From: Myxocyprinus asiaticus
Taxonomy: Eukaryota > Chordata > Actinopteri > Cypriniformes > Catostomidae
NCBI RefSeq assembly: GCF_019703515.2
Contig: NC_059349.1
Coordinates: 20,990,744 to 21,054,743 of the forward strand
DNA length: 64,000 nucleotides
Direction: 5' to 3'
Shown: positions 47,685 to 59,832 of the stretch, piece by piece
How positions within the stretch are numbered: the stretch's first letter is position 1
Layout: each line of letters starts with the position of its first letter
Program-made: the position numbers and the translations under genes
The notes under the pieces: generated by a model
The model's input: only the letters and a program-made list of their open reading frames with translations
Database searches by the model: none
Told to the model about the DNA's origin: nothing

Positions 47685-48248
47685 TAGCATAGGTCCTCAC
47701 AATGCAAGTGAATGGTGACCAAAAATGTGAAGCTCCAAAAATCACATAAAGGCAGCATAAAAGTAATCCATATGACTAATGTGGTTAAATCCATACCTTC
47801 AGAAGTGATATGATAGGTGTGGGTGAGAAACAGATCAAAATTTAAGTACTTTTTTTTTTACTAGAAATTCTCCTCCCTGCTCAGTAGGTGGCGATATGCA
47901 TGTAGAATGCAAATCACCAAAAACAAAAGAAGAATGTGAAAGTGAAAGTAAAAGTGGAGATTTGTAGGAGAAAAAAAAGGGATTAAATATTGATCTGTTT
48001 CTCACCCACACTTACCATATTGCTTCTGAAGAAATGGACTGGAGTCTTTTGGATTAGTTTTATGCCACCTTTATGTCAAAATTTTGGTACCCATTCACTT
48101 GTATTGTATGGACCCACAGAGCTGAAATATTCTACACAAAAACCTTTGTTTGTGTTCAGCAGAAGCAAGAAAGTCATACACATGTGGGATGGCATGAGGG
48201 TGAGTAAATGATGAGAGAATTTTTATTTTTCGGGTGAACTATCCCTTT
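47685..48248. mobile_element. long foldback MITE, second copy, left arm truncated
   Basis: Same family as 20252-20916: centre AGTAGGTGGCGATATG, right end GGGTGAACTATCCCTTTA. The outer left arm is missing. Confidence 0.8.
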
Positions 48249-50801
48249 ATTCATAGTGGGCCAGCTGGAGCAACTGGGGAATGACAACAAGGTTGTGAGG
48301 GATATACGTAATGTCTTTTCAGTGGGTTGTACAGTTGTTAAAAGTGTTTTTGGATCGTTTCACTGATGAACTATAAAAAATAAATAAATAAATAAATAAA
48401 TCTTTCCAAGATATTTCAGTAGACAAAAAACTCCCAGAAACATGAGTTATGGAAAATTACGTTACCTAGGAGCTTTTTGATAGCTTTATACAGTGTATAT
48501 CATTGAAGAGATGGTAAGTCTATCCCTCACAGCCTCATTGTTACTCCCAAAGATGGTGCTGCTGTGAATAAGGTCTATAATGCAATGATCTCAGGCTACA
48601 AACACATGAGTTTTTATGACAGCCCTACATCTGTCACTCTGCCTCGAATAGGCATTAAGATGCTACAGTTTTATCAGTGTACTATAGACTAATGAAGGCA
48701 AAAAAATTAAATAAAATACATTTTAGAGAATAATTTGTAATATTGACCATATGTGTCTGTGTCAGTTGATGTTGATTCACAAAAACCTCAATATTAGTGG
48801 AGGATTAGAATTTCTGTGCTAGAAAAACTCTAAATAAAGACAGCTGATATATTGTGCTACAACACTACATATGACTAAGGTTCCCTAACTCATCAACAAA
48901 ACTTTCTTTAACAGTCAAGATTTTATAATGATCAGGCTCAGTTATTATAATCAAAGTTAAGCGGTAGTATACACACATCTAGAAGGATGCAGGTGCACAG
49001 CTACATGTTAAAGTTCATAAGAATGAGTAGAGACGCTGGCACACTGCTAAACGTTCCACTATATTGACAGCGTTTAAACCCAAATAGGGTCTGTCAGGTA
49101 AAACAAGTCATCTTTTCCCTCCTAAATTATATACACTTCTTTTTTTATAGGAGGAGATAAAAGTGGGTGGAGTATACCATCACCAGATATAGAAAAACAT
49201 TCACAAAGAAACACCACATTTTTCAAAAAACAGGACAAATATTCTACATGTTTCAATCCATTATAATCAGACACGTATCTGAGACAACTCTGATTAATCT
49301 GTTGGAGGTAAATGCCTATACCTGGAGAAAGACAAGAGAGTTTTAGACCCAGCTGCTATAGTGGGACAGAAGAAGTGGATGAGCAGAAGGAAAAGCAGCA
49401 TGCATACAACACTGACAGATGCGTCGATGGCATCAATCAGTAACATCCTCAACAGAATCCCACTATGTTCAAGGTAAAACTACCATATCAGGTTCAGGTA
49501 ATTAGATTGCTGGCCTTGTGAGGACATAGAAAGTTAAACATTCAAAATATACAGTTAATTTCTTTGCTTCCATTGAAGCGCACAAGATACTCTTTGGAAC
49601 ATTCTCAAATCATACTGGGATAACATGAATCATCAGGTTTTGTAGAAACTTTATCATTTTTAATTTAAATGGCACTGTATAGTTGACCAAATTAGGTTGT
49701 TTGCACTGAATAATGTAAACCACTCAAGTCAAAAATATTTTTTTAAGATTTTTACAGTGCATAGACAGCCTCACTTAATAAATTTTTCCTTTAAAGGCAA
49801 AGAGGACACACAAGGCTTCTAGCAGGTTACACATACACGTTCGAGATTCCAAGCAATCTGTCAACTATTGTATCGTACAATCAATCAGGAGACCTCCCTG
49901 ATGTTTATTCTACAGCTCATTTTGCATCTGAGATTGGAATTTTTTGCATAGATTACTCATTAGGATCTCCAGTTTACATTTTTGCTCCACACTGGCACAA
50001 CATGAGATTGCTTGAAGAATAAAACAAAGACCTAAAAGTACCCATCTAGCAGAACAGGCTGGACGTAGGCACAACAACAATCACTGTCGGCCCCGACTGA
50101 AAAACATCTATTTGAGACTGAATAAACCACTTTAAATGAAAGGCTGTGAAGTCACAATGCCTTCAACTGCACTGAACAAACCAAGAATGGTCTCATCCTG
50201 ATCGGATGCTGAGGGCACAGACACAGAACATGATCCCAGTGATGCCAAGATTTTTTTTCTCCTCTTTAGATGTTGGCTGCAACAGTCCAGACAGGGAGTT
50301 TTCCTCTGTGACTTTGGCTGGGTCGTAAATGCTCTCTGATTAATGGCTTTTTGTGCCCTGTAATACCTTTCCTTATGATGCATGATCTATTCAAGCAATG
50401 CAGACTTTCTAATTCATTGCATTAAAATATTTTACAGTATATATACAAAGTTTATTTAAAATGTGAAAGATGCCTGTTTACTTCTGATGTCAAAGGAGAC
50501 TGAATGAAAATCATACGCCAAAACAATCACTGTCTGTTTATCTAATCCATAATTCCACAATTAAAACCATTATTGCCTGCATATGATTACGTGTCCTATA
50601 CAAACCTATACTTTTCAGTGTAGAATTAAAGCTGATGTTTAAGATCAGTGTTTTACCATATATTAGATGAAAACACTACAATCCACACAACACATTAAAG
50701 GAAAATATACTTAAATATTTACTTATGTACATTATTCAAACCACTACCAATGATACATTTTACAACAATGTTGTAACATTAAAAGAGAGCAGGGCAAAGT
50801 A
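48249..50801. other. intergenic, nothing recognised
   Basis: AT-rich with an AAATAAATAAAT run near 48380. A minus frame at 50132-50383 has no family resemblance. Confidence 0.45.
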
Positions 50802-52038
50802 CACTATATTGCCAAAAGTATTCGCTCACCCATCCAAATAATTGAATTCAGGTGTTCCAATCACTTCCATGGCCACAGGTGTATAAAATGAAGCACCTAG
50901 GCATGCAGACTGCTTCTACAAACATTTGTGAAAGAATGGGCCGCTCTCAGGAGCTCAGTGAATTCCAGCGTGGTACTGTGATAGGATGCCACCTGCGCAA
51001 CAAGTCCAGTCTTGAAATTTCCTCGCTACTAAATATTCCACAGTCAACTGTCAGTGGTATTATAACAAAGTGGAAGCGATTGGGAATGACAGCAACTCAG
51101 CCACGAAGTGGTAGGCCACGTAAAATGACAGAGCGGGGTCAGCAGATGCTGAGGCGCATAGTGCGCAGAGGTCGCCAACTTTCTGCAGAGTCAATCGCTA
51201 CAGACCTCCAAAGTTCATGTGGCCTTCAGATTAGCTCAAGAACAGTGCGTAGAGAGCTTCATGGAATGGGTTTCCATGGCCGAGCAGTTGGATCCAAGCC
51301 ATACATCACCAAGTGCAATGCAAAGCGTCGGATGCAGTGGTGTAAAGCACGCCGCCACTGGACTCTAGAGCAGTGGAGATGCGTTCTCTGGAGTGACGAA
51401 TCACGCTTCTCCATCTGGCAATCTGATGGACGAGTCTGGGTTTGGTGGTTGCCAGGAGAACGGTACTTGTCTGACTGCATTGTGCCAACTGTGAAGTTTG
51501 GTGGAGGGGGGATTATGGTGTGGGGTTGTTTTTCAGGAGCTGGGCTTGGCCCCTTAGTTCCAGTGAAAGGAACTCTGAATGCTTCAGCATACCAAGAGAT
51601 TTTGGACAATTCCATGCTCCCAACTTTGTGGGAACAGTTTGGGGATGGCCCCTTCCTGTTCCAACATGACTGCGCACCAGTGCACAAAGCAAGGTCCATA
51701 AAGACATGGATGAGCGAGTTTGGTGTGGAAGAACTTGACTGGCCTGCACCTCAACCCGATAAAGCACCTTTGGGATGAATTAGAGCGAAGACTGCGAGCC
51801 AGGCCTTCTCGTCCAACATCAGTGTCTGACCTCACAAATGCACTTATGGAAGAATGGTCAAACATTCCCATAAACACACTCCTAAACCTTGTGGAAAGCC
51901 TTCCCAGAAGAGTTGAAGCTGTTATAGCTGCAAAGGGTGGGCCGACATCATATTAAACCCTATGGATTAAGAATGGGATGTCACTTAAGTTCATATGCAT
52001 CTAAAGGCAGATGAGCGAATACTTTTGGCAATATAGTG
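50802..52038 (+). mobile_element. Tc1 element, nearly complete
   Basis: Terminal inverted repeats CACTATATTGCCAAAAGTAT and ATACTTTTGGCAATATAGTG, flanked by TA (50800-50801, 52039-52040). 1237 nt, close to the usual Tc1 size. Both ends look intact, so it could in principle be mobilised in trans. Confidence 0.93.
50936..51956 (+). pseudogene. Tc1 transposase with frameshift and mutated catalytic Glu
   Basis: ATG at 50936 opens [20 protein letters not shown], followed by paired helix-turn-helix, GRPRK hook, then catalytic VLWSDESRF (first Asp), [10 protein letters not shown] (second Asp). At about 51747 the Q-S-P-D part of the usual S-P-D-L-N-P-I-E motif is lost with a frame change. The other frame resumes [19 protein letters not shown], so the third catalytic Glu is Lys, and ends at TAA 51954-51956. 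Confidence 0.9.
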
Positions 52039-52214
52039 TATATCAAATGGGATACTATTTAGTAATTTAAATATTTTCTTAAATATAATATCATGTACTT
52101 TGTGTTTACATACACTGTGTTGTGTGTTAATGCATTAGTGTTGGCATACAAATAGCAATACAAATCTTGAATCGCAATTATCAGATACATTTTGTGTTAT
52201 ATACAAAAGATATA

Positions 52215-52747
52215 CACTCACTGAGCACTTTATAAGGAACACCTGTACACCTACTTATTCATGCAATTATCTAATCAACCAGTCATGTGGCAGCAGTGCA
52301 TAAAATCGTGCAGATGCAGGTCAGGAGCTTCAGTTAATGTTCACATCAACCATCAGAATGGGGAAAAAATGTGATCACAGTGATTTTGATTGTGGCATGA
52401 CTGTTGGTGCCAGATGGGATGGTTTGAGTATTTCTGTAACTGCTGATCTCCTGGGATTTTCACACACAACAGTCTCTAGAGTTTACTCAAAACAAAAAAC
52501 ATCCAGTGAGCGGCAGTTCTGCAGACGGAAATGAGATGAGAGGTCAACGGAGAATGGCCAGACTGGTTCGAGCTGACAGAAAGGCTACGGTAACTCAGAT
52601 AACCACTCTGTAGAATTGTAATGAGCAGAATAGCATCTCAGAATGCACAACACGTTGAACCTTGAGGCGGTTGGGCTACAACAGCAGAAGACCATGTTAG
52701 GCACTTTATTATGACCATAGTGTTCCTAATAAAGTACTCAGTGAGTG
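52215..52747 (+). mobile_element. Tc1-derived MITE, copy 2
   Basis: Terminal repeats CACTCACTGAGCACTTTATA and AATAAAGTACTCAGTGAGTG, flanked by TA. It has the same internal deletion junction (GCAGAAGACCATGT then GCACTTTA) as copy 1 at 18648. Confidence 0.87.
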
Positions 52748-52799
52748 TATACACAAATGCTCCATAGGCTATAGATAATTTGGAGTGTATAGATAAAGT

Positions 52800-52965
52800 G
52801 ACCATTCCAGAATGTGCACTACAATTGCGCTACCTCTGCATCTGCACTATGTGTCACATATCTTGCCCTTTTTATTTACTTCTGTTTATTCTTTACATGA
52901 TGAATTGCACCTTGTGGAGTCACACAGACAACTTGTGCTGTGGCAATAAAATGAATTGAATTTAA
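52800..52965 (+). repeat. LINE-type 3' tail fragment
   Basis: Ends CTGTGGCAATAAAATGAATTG, the form of many fish non-LTR 3' ends. It lies downstream of thpo, where a thpo 3' UTR could run. Confidence 0.4.
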
Positions 52966-53307
52966 ACTTACTCCACCTTCATGGCTGTAAGATAAATATA
53001 AAATAAAATATTATCTGTGATACAAAATGTCCTTTAGGACTTACCAGAAAAGTTTTGGTTTTCAATCTTAAATGTTCAGTGGGTGCATAAGTCAGTGCTT
53101 GTAGTTTAGCTATGATCCAGTAGATGGGACAGTGTTGCCATTTTCACATCTTGTACTTTTTTCCATTTTAACACAGCTGGTGATCTCCTGCAAAGTGCAT
53201 GGCGCTCCATTTTCTTGAAGGTGAACCATTCTTAAAATTGATTGGGCCTGTCTGGTTCCATTATACAAGGCTGAAGAAAGGCAGTGATTAAAAGTCAGTT
53301 TTTCAGT

Positions 53308-53445
53308 CTAGCACCCTTTCGCCATCTCTGCAACAAGCCACTCCAGCTTGCCTGTGAGCAGACGCCCAAAGTGCCTCAAAACCAGACCCAAATCCTTAGA
53401 GTCCTGACCCAGACAGCTCTTTGCCTGAGTCCCTGCTTGCTCCCC
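53308..53445 (-). CDS. thpo: thpo exon 5, helix D and stop
   Basis: 138 nt, GEQAGTQAKSCLGQDSKDLG then LVLRHFGRLLTGKLEWLVAE and MAKGC, stop TAG at 53308-53310. The L-x-H-F-x-x-L-L-x-G-K-L pattern resembles helix D of EPO/TPO. Acceptor TCTGGTCCACCAG. Confidence 0.83.
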   Translation of the reverse strand, partial: GEQAGTQAKSCLGQDSKDLGLVLRHFGRLLTGKLEWLVAEMAKGC

Positions 53446-56400
53446 CTGGTGGACCAGACAAAGATGGACAGAAAGGGGAAAAATGTTCACTCTAAAAATA
53501 ATCATAGTATGCAGTGAAAGGAGAGCAACAAGAGTGACTTTTACTGTGTGATGAAAATGAATGAGCTACTTTTGAATATTAGAATACTGGGTCAGCATTG
53601 ACATCTTTGGAAACATAGGCTTTGTGTCTGAAATGATTTTTAAGTTCAGTCATGAAACTCTATACGACACAAGTTGATAAGTCCTTATCATATAATCTTG
53701 CGTACTACATGGCACAAGCTGATAGGTCATTGTAATGTAGTCTTTAATCCAATCAGGTGTTACACCTGTATTACTCCAGTGCACTATGAGAGATTTCACT
53801 CTGCGCCAGAGGTGGGTAGAGTAGCCAAACACTTTACTCAAGTAAAAGTACAATTACTTAAAAAAATTACTCAAGTAGAAGTAAAAGTAATCATGTTAAA
53901 AATGACTCGAGTAAAAGTAAGAAAGTATCCAATAAAAAGAATACTCAAGTAGTGTGTAACTAGTTACGTCCACATATAATGTAATGGATGTTTACTCTCC
54001 AGTATATTCCAGTACATGATACACATTTAACATGCATTACAGAATGATTATTAATAATAATAATAATACAATTATTTATATCATTTTTAATAATGGAAAT
54101 TGTCATCATTCACCACCATGTTGTTCCAAACCCACATCTGGGATGGCATGAGGGTGAGTAAATGATGCAAGAATTTTCCATATTAACTATTCCTTTAAGG
54201 AGATTTTAGACAGAATGCTAGCCTTAATCATCATTTACTTTCACTGCATGTTTTTTCCCCTCCATATTTTGAAAGGGAATGGTGACTGAGACTGTCAGTC
54301 TCTAACATTCTGTCTAACATCTTTTGGGTTCCACAGAATGCAGAAAGTTTCACTGGGTTGGAAGAACATGAGGGCAGGGAAATGATGATATAATATTAAT
54401 TAAAGGCTGAACTATCACTTTAATCAAATCAAATCAAATCACTTTTATTGTCACACAACCATATACACAAGTGCAATAGTGTGTGAAATTCTTGGGTGCA
54501 GTTCCGAGCAACATAGCAGTCGTGACAGTGATGAGACATATACCAATTTACAATAAACATCAGATTTACACAACACTATTTAAAATCTAATATACACATA
54601 ATTACACACAACACAATATACAAATAATAACTTACAATGTACAGTATACAATACACACAATATAGATACACATTATACAATAAAAAAAATAGTAATATAT
54701 ATCTAAAAATAGTATATATAGTATATATAAAATATACAATAGGTTGTATTGTACTGCTGTATTGACATTCAGGCTGTCGGTTGATAGTAAGTTGCCAGTG
54801 TGTTGTTAAGAGAATATAATTTATGACAGTCCGGTGTGAGATAATAAGATTAATAAAGTGCAGTGCTGATGTATTTTGATCGTGAGAGATCAAGAGTTCA
54901 AAAGTCTGATTGCTTGGGGGAAGAAGCTGTCATGATGTCGGCTTTAAGGATGCTTCTCAGATTTGGACGAATCTGTCAATTAGGAGAGAAGTTTGGAAAC
55001 CTTTTTCTAGTAATTATTACGGTGAAAAACGTTAACAGTGTCACACAGTCCCAAATTATATATGAAGTTTAACACTGAAGCAAGATAATGCTTTATTCAT
55101 GCCTTCTGTCATTATTTCACAGCTTTTTACATCCTGCATGAATTTAGTTCAGTGACGGACCGGCATTGTCGGTGTCGAAAGCATTTAGATAACTAGTTCT
55201 GTACACTAAGGGTAAATTGCACCTTATCTCTGTGTTTGGAAGCTTGTTGTCCATAAGACAAAGTCGCACGCATCTGTCAAACGCTGTGCACGCGAAACTT
55301 AATGTGGATGTTTACAAGGATTTTTACAGTACGCACTGTTATGTTGCAGCGCTGATATAAAAATGCAAACTTAGAAACTGAGGTCATAAGAGCCCATAGT
55401 TACAGATTCACGATGAAAATGAATGAGTATCACCATGACACAGACAAGCCCACATTTTCACAATCTCAAACTTACCTCAGCGTGTTTTCTTAAGTTGGAG
55501 CTGCAATATTAATCTCAAAATATATCCTTGTCTTGGTGTAAAATGAAGGCATTGTGTGGAGTGAAGAAATGTTTGTTTTGTGCGCTTGCTTCTGTAGTGT
55601 TGAATGCGACTCAAGTGACAGCGTGCAGCAGTTGTGAAGTTCCGCTGTCGTAAGAGTCCCATTCAAAAATCTCAATAAATTTCGCATTTATTAACACTTT
55701 AAAACCAGTAATATAATGACAGGAACGCTACCCATTGTAAAGAAGTAAAAGTAAACAAATTTCATCAGAAATTTACTTGAGTAAGTGTGAAAAGTACCCA
55801 CCATAAAACATATTTTTTTTCCCAAAAAGTTACTCAAGTAAATGTAACGGAGTAAATGTAGCACATTACTACCCACCTCTGTCTGGCACCATCCTCCTCC
55901 TCAGCACCACCTGTCTAGATGGATGTCTCTAGCAGAAGAAAGTCTTCGTACTTGTTCTGCTGTAGCATAAACAGATCTAGTCTGCCAAGTTCTATTTATT
56001 TAAATTTATTCCGATAGTTGTTATGACTGAAATAAAGTAGTTATTCACAAAAAGAGTAAAAGTTAGCCTCAACTCAGCACAGTACGTGCTTGATTGTAAG
56101 AGTGGCAGTATGTATATTTTATCAGTGGGGCATGGCTATAAAGCACTTCAGATAGCACTATGTTCCCATTCTCCTCACTGGTCAAGTATGTGTCTCAATC
56201 TCCCTTTCTTTCCTAGGGAAGGAAGGCAGAGGTCAACTGGAGTCAGAGTCTCCAAGATGAAATAAACAAAGATTCCGGGAAGGCAGGATATTTTCTTGAA
56301 CACTACGTGGTCCCTCAAATATGGGAAACGAATGAAGAATTGCATTAAATTATAATGGAAGTTATTCTAAATTTATTTTGTAAGCCAGTTATTTTTAATT

Positions 56401-59400
56401 CATATTCTTAAAGAAAGTACATTTGTTTTAAACAATAAGGAATTATACCCCACACTTTTAACGTGTTATACAATCTAGAATATTTGTGCTATACTATATT
56501 AACCTCTTTAACTCTGGGGCATTTTTGGGCTGCCGCCTGCAGTTTTTCACACTCAAATTAAAAAGCTCACCATTTACACATACTGTGGACTAATTGCCAA
56601 AAATGTGTCTAATTTTTTTTATTGTTGTTGTTGTCCTAATTTGTAAGCATGGAATGCTGGTTCTGTTCACTGCATCTCCCTCCAAAAAAGTCTTATTTTA
56701 TTCCACTAGATGACAGCAAGTACTAGAAAAGTTTTTTCCTCTAATTCGGATCTGAGATGTAGGTGGCGCTATAATGCTTTTTATCACAGATGTGCTCATC
56801 CATAGACATTCAGTCTAATTTTCATTTCATGCACCACCTCCATTGTTTTATTGAATATATTGGCCTCTGAGTGGACTGGAAGCTAGATATTTTTCTAATT
56901 ACATGCTATTTGAAAGACTAATATTCATATTAATATGTCTACCACATGACCTCTAGGTGGCGCTGATTTGCGACGCAAATGTTTTCAGGCCTTATTTTGT
57001 TCTTTTATGTAACATAAATGCAGACATGATGTTATCAATGAAAAGTTCAGATTCTAAGCTTTCAGATGATGACATATGTCTGACTTATGTATTTGTAGAC
57101 TTGAACATTTTAAGCGTAAAATGTTTCCGTGGCATAGCGCCCCCTTTTGGATCCGTCAGCGGGTGAGCAGAGTTAAAGAGGTTAAATCAGTAAGTTTGAA
57201 CTCTTGCAATAAGCTCATTGTAATGTTTAGTGAAATTTCACTCTGTAAGAATAACAAGTGCTAATTTGTGTGCATTTTTACTATTTTGGAGTATGATATT
57301 GTTGTCAGGCCTGTGGTAAATTATACGGCCTTATTCTGTTTTTTTAATTACAAGTTTTGCAGTTTGGAATCAGTTTCTCATCTTTATTTTAGTGAGTAAG
57401 TTCCTTGTTAACACAAGCAGCCCACAATCAATCTGTATAAAGTTTAACCAATATTTTTGCCAATATCTATCTGTGAAGCAGCACAAGCTTGAACTGCTCA
57501 TCCTCACCTCGTTGTAGAGTAGTTTCACTACATGCAGGTAGTTGTTGATACTGTGTTCTAAGCGCTCCAACAGAGTGAGCGCACAGCCAGGATGGCTGAG
57601 TGTCCTGGCAGACCGCACATCCTGCGCTAGAGTCCACAAAGACAGCAGGATCTCAGCTCTCCGCTCATGCACCTGGAACACACACATTGGTGTCTCAGAG
57701 AGCGTGCACCCGTGAGTAGCATGAGTGGGTGGATGTTGTAATGGAGGGAGTGTGTGGGAGTGGGCTGCATACAACGACTCACTGATTTCTTCTCCCAGGT
57801 TGCTTTGTGAATCCTGATGCATGGTAATTGAATAGAAGAGGGTAGAGAAGCTACAGCACTGCAGTCTACCTGTAAAGGGAGCAAAAAGCACAGCCCATCA
57901 AATGTCTCGTTGGTGGATAGACAAGCAGAGATTTAGACTGTCAAACTAAATCAATAAGCAAGATAACAGATGTCGCCAATACAGAGGATGACAGATGTCT
58001 GTTAACATGCAGATAGGTAGACACTGACATATGTCAGATATCTGCCAAGTGGAATGTCACATGCAGACATCCTAATGAGGCATTTATGATGAAACCTGAG
58101 ATATATCTGTAATTCTTTCTGCATAAAATATAAACAAACATACAAGAAATGTTAACTTGACAAATCATAGCCTAATTCAAATGATTGATGCCAAAATAGG
58201 GGTGACCAGTTGTTACACTTTGTAGTGAATATAGGGTATAAGTGAGTTTCTGTATTGGCACATACTTTGAAGTCTTTGCTACAAAAAAGATATCGAACAT
58301 TTTCTCTGTTATTGTCTATTGAAAAGATATAATATGCCAATAGTAGGGCATGTTGTCATGGTATATGGAGGAGCTGCCATTAAACAGCCTATTATGGACA
58401 AAATGTATACAGGAAAATAAGTATGACACACAAACAATTCATGAAAAATCTGAAATGTAAAATATAACATACAGTATAAAACTATCACACCATTGTTTTG
58501 GTCAGCAAATTTTGTAATAATAAAAGATTGACACATAATACACATATTAAAAATGTCCTAGTAAAAATGTGACAAATTTAAATTCAATTTAATTCAATTT
58601 AAGGTTCTTTAGGTATGATTTAATTTGTAATAATTAATTTTGATGGGAAAGCCAGTCAGTTCAATGGATGAATATCTTTCCAGATACCTTTTCCAAAATG
58701 AAAATGTCTCAACTGACCTTTTAACAGTATATTTTAACCTGAGATACATACGGTGTGAGGTAAGCACTTAAATGCATTGTTGGTACTGTTTACCACCTGA
58801 TGAGTTACAACTTTTTACATCTGGAGTAGTTGCCAAAGTCTTACCATCTCCTCTTCTAAGTCCTTAACCTTGTTCATGACTCTTCTGGCCTCACTGTCAC
58901 ACACAAAGTCAATTGGTCTAGCGTGAATGTGAGACAGTTCAGAGGCAATCATGCTCAACACTACTACCAGCACCCCTGTGAGACAACCAAACAGATTACA
59001 TTACATGTATTAGGTGTAGTAGTAACACTTTATACATTAGGCCCACTAAACAATGGTACATTATAAAAAGTTAAAACACTAGTTAATGTATAATACTAAA
59101 ATTCAACTATAAGTACCCTGAAAAAAATGACTAGTAAGATTTTACTTTTTATTTCGCAAGTTTTTGCGCACAGTTTTTCTAAGTAAATTATATTGGTATA
59201 AAATTAAGTAAAATCTACTTAATCCATGGCATAATATTGTTTAAAAGTGAATAAGTAAATTTAACATAAAAATTTCAGTTAATACAGTAAATTTGACTTA
59301 CAAATCTGATACATCAACTTAATAAAACTACAATAAACAATTCTTTTATAAACACATTTAATTATGTAGCACATGACATACAGAAATCTTCCACAGCAAA

Positions 59401-59591
59401 GCTCAGTTCGTGCTATGCAGTCTATTAGACAACATCATCTTCCATTATTGGCAACGCAGACCACAACTCTTGGTGCACAAAACACGATGACGGTTACAGT
59501 CAACAGATATTTTATTTTTTATATTTTGAGTAGCTCTCTAACCGTTTTCTATGGAAGTTATCATTCATGAATACTCACTACTTAAATCCAT
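53308..59591 (-). CDS. thpo: thrombopoietin-like cytokine (thpo), spliced CDS, 5 exons
   Basis: Secreted four-helix cytokine that would act through the Mpl receptor on thrombocyte and progenitor development. Coding exons: 59579-59591 (13 nt), 58845-58975 (131), 57783-57869 (87), 57508-57672 (165), 53308-53445 (138). All are GT-AG, phases 1,0,0,0. Together 177 residues: a hydrophobic signal peptide (MDLSRVLVVVLSMIASELSH to IHA) and a 154-residue mature chain beginning RPIDFVC. Mature cysteines at 7, 28, 84 and 154 parallel human TPO 7, 29, 85 and 151; the C29-C33 pair of erythropoietin is absent. Exon sizes also follow the EPO/TPO pattern. Two extra cysteines occur at 42 and 120. The glycosylated C-terminal half of mammalian TPO is missing and no N-glycosylation sequon is present. 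Assignment rests on structure and remembered family features. Erythropoietin is the main alternative and fits less well. Confidence 0.85.
54120..54199. repeat. foldback MITE, terminal fragment
   Basis: Contains CATCTGGGATGGCATGAGGG and ends TATTCCTTTAA, like the right arm of 20252-20916. Confidence 0.6.
54421..54985 (-). mobile_element. non-LTR retrotransposon 3' end
   Basis: Read on the minus strand: a frame near 54957-54900 gives SFFPQAIRLLNS and a stop, the C-terminus typical of fish reverse-transcriptase LINEs. A long 3' UTR follows, ending GTGACAATAAAAGTGATTTG with an ATTTG-type tail (54421-54440). 5' truncated. Confidence 0.65.
55882..56502. other. thpo intron, nothing recognised
   Basis: No gene or repeat ends visible. 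Confidence 0.4.
56503..57181. mobile_element. TTAA-flanked MITE with perfect 14-bp inverted repeats
   Basis: Lies between TTAA at 56499-56502 and 57182-57185. Ends CCTCTTTAACTCTG (56503-56516) and CAGAGTTAAAGAGG (57168-57181). 679 nt, no transposase frame. A TTAA duplication fits piggyBac or Kolobok. Confidence 0.78.
57508..57672 (-). CDS. thpo: thpo exon 4, helices B and C
   Basis: 165 nt, VHERRAEILLSLWTLAQDVR then SARTLSHPGCALTLLERLEH and SINNYLHVVKLLYNE: two amphipathic helices around a Pro-Gly-Cys turn. Acceptor TGTGTTCCAG, donor GTGAGGAT. Confidence 0.87.
57783..57869 (-). CDS. thpo: thpo exon 3, A-B loop
   Basis: 87 nt, VDCSAVASLPSSIQLPCIRI then HKATWEKKS. The length is the same as the corresponding human EPO and TPO exon. 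Acceptor CCCTTTACAG, donor GTGAGTCG. Confidence 0.85.
57870..58844. other. thpo intron, nothing recognised
   Basis: Intron 2. AT-rich; no repeat ends resolved. Confidence 0.45.
58845..58975 (-). CDS. thpo: thpo exon 2, signal peptide and helix A
   Basis: 131 nt after TTGTCTCACAG. Encodes VLVVVLSMIASELSHIHA, then RPIDFVCDSEARRVMNKVKD and LEEEM: signal peptide core, cleavage after Ala, helix A with Cys7. Donor GTAAGACTT. Confidence 0.86.
58976..59578. other. thpo intron 1, nothing recognised
   Basis: AT-rich, with AAGTAAAATCTACTT-like repeat sequence around 59110-59300. Confidence 0.4.
59579..59591 (-). CDS. thpo: thpo exon 1, coding part
   Basis: ATG at 59589-59591, reading M-D-L-S plus one base before a GTGAGTAT donor. 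A 13-nt coding start in exon 1 is characteristic of the EPO/TPO family. The 5' UTR extends toward higher coordinates, end unknown. Confidence 0.75.
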
Positions 59592-59767
59592 GCCTTTACA
59601 ACCTGAGATCTTCAGTCGCGTTGTTTGCCATTGGAGCGTCTTTTTCTCATGAAGTATTGCGAAAACGCCTACCAATGTTTGTCCTTCTCCACCTTATATA
59701 CTACGCTACTATGCACGTTGTCCCCACGCTTTCTGATTTCATCTGCTGTTCCTTTCACGGCTGGGAC

Positions 59768-59771
<4 letters not shown>

Positions 59772-59830
<59 letters not shown>
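59772..59830. repeat. (TA)n microsatellite upstream of thpo
   Basis: 59 nt of TA about 180 nt upstream of the thpo start codon, within or next to its 5' UTR or promoter. Confidence 0.95.

Positions 59831-59832
<2 letters not shown>

Larger units (their letters stand above)
53807..55881. mobile_element. hAT-like element in a thpo intron
   Basis: Ends CAGAGGTGGGTAGAGTAG and ATTACTACCCACCTCTG form terminal repeats, with ACTCAAGTAAAAGTA-type subterminal repeats at both ends. No matching 8-bp target duplication. No transposase frame. Includes foldback and LINE fragments. Confidence 0.65.

Noticed and set aside
52866..52892. TTTATT motifs as thpo poly(A) signals
   Set aside because: They fall inside a LINE-like tail on the other strand about 430 nt from the stop; possible but not supported.
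54576..54893. 105-codon Tyr/Ile-rich minus-strand frame
   Set aside because: AT-rich 3' UTR of a LINE fragment, after its natural stop.
57370..57891. 173-codon minus-strand frame as a single gene
   Set aside because: It fuses out-of-frame thpo exon 3, its intron and in-frame exon 4; the spliced model explains the cysteines and phases better.
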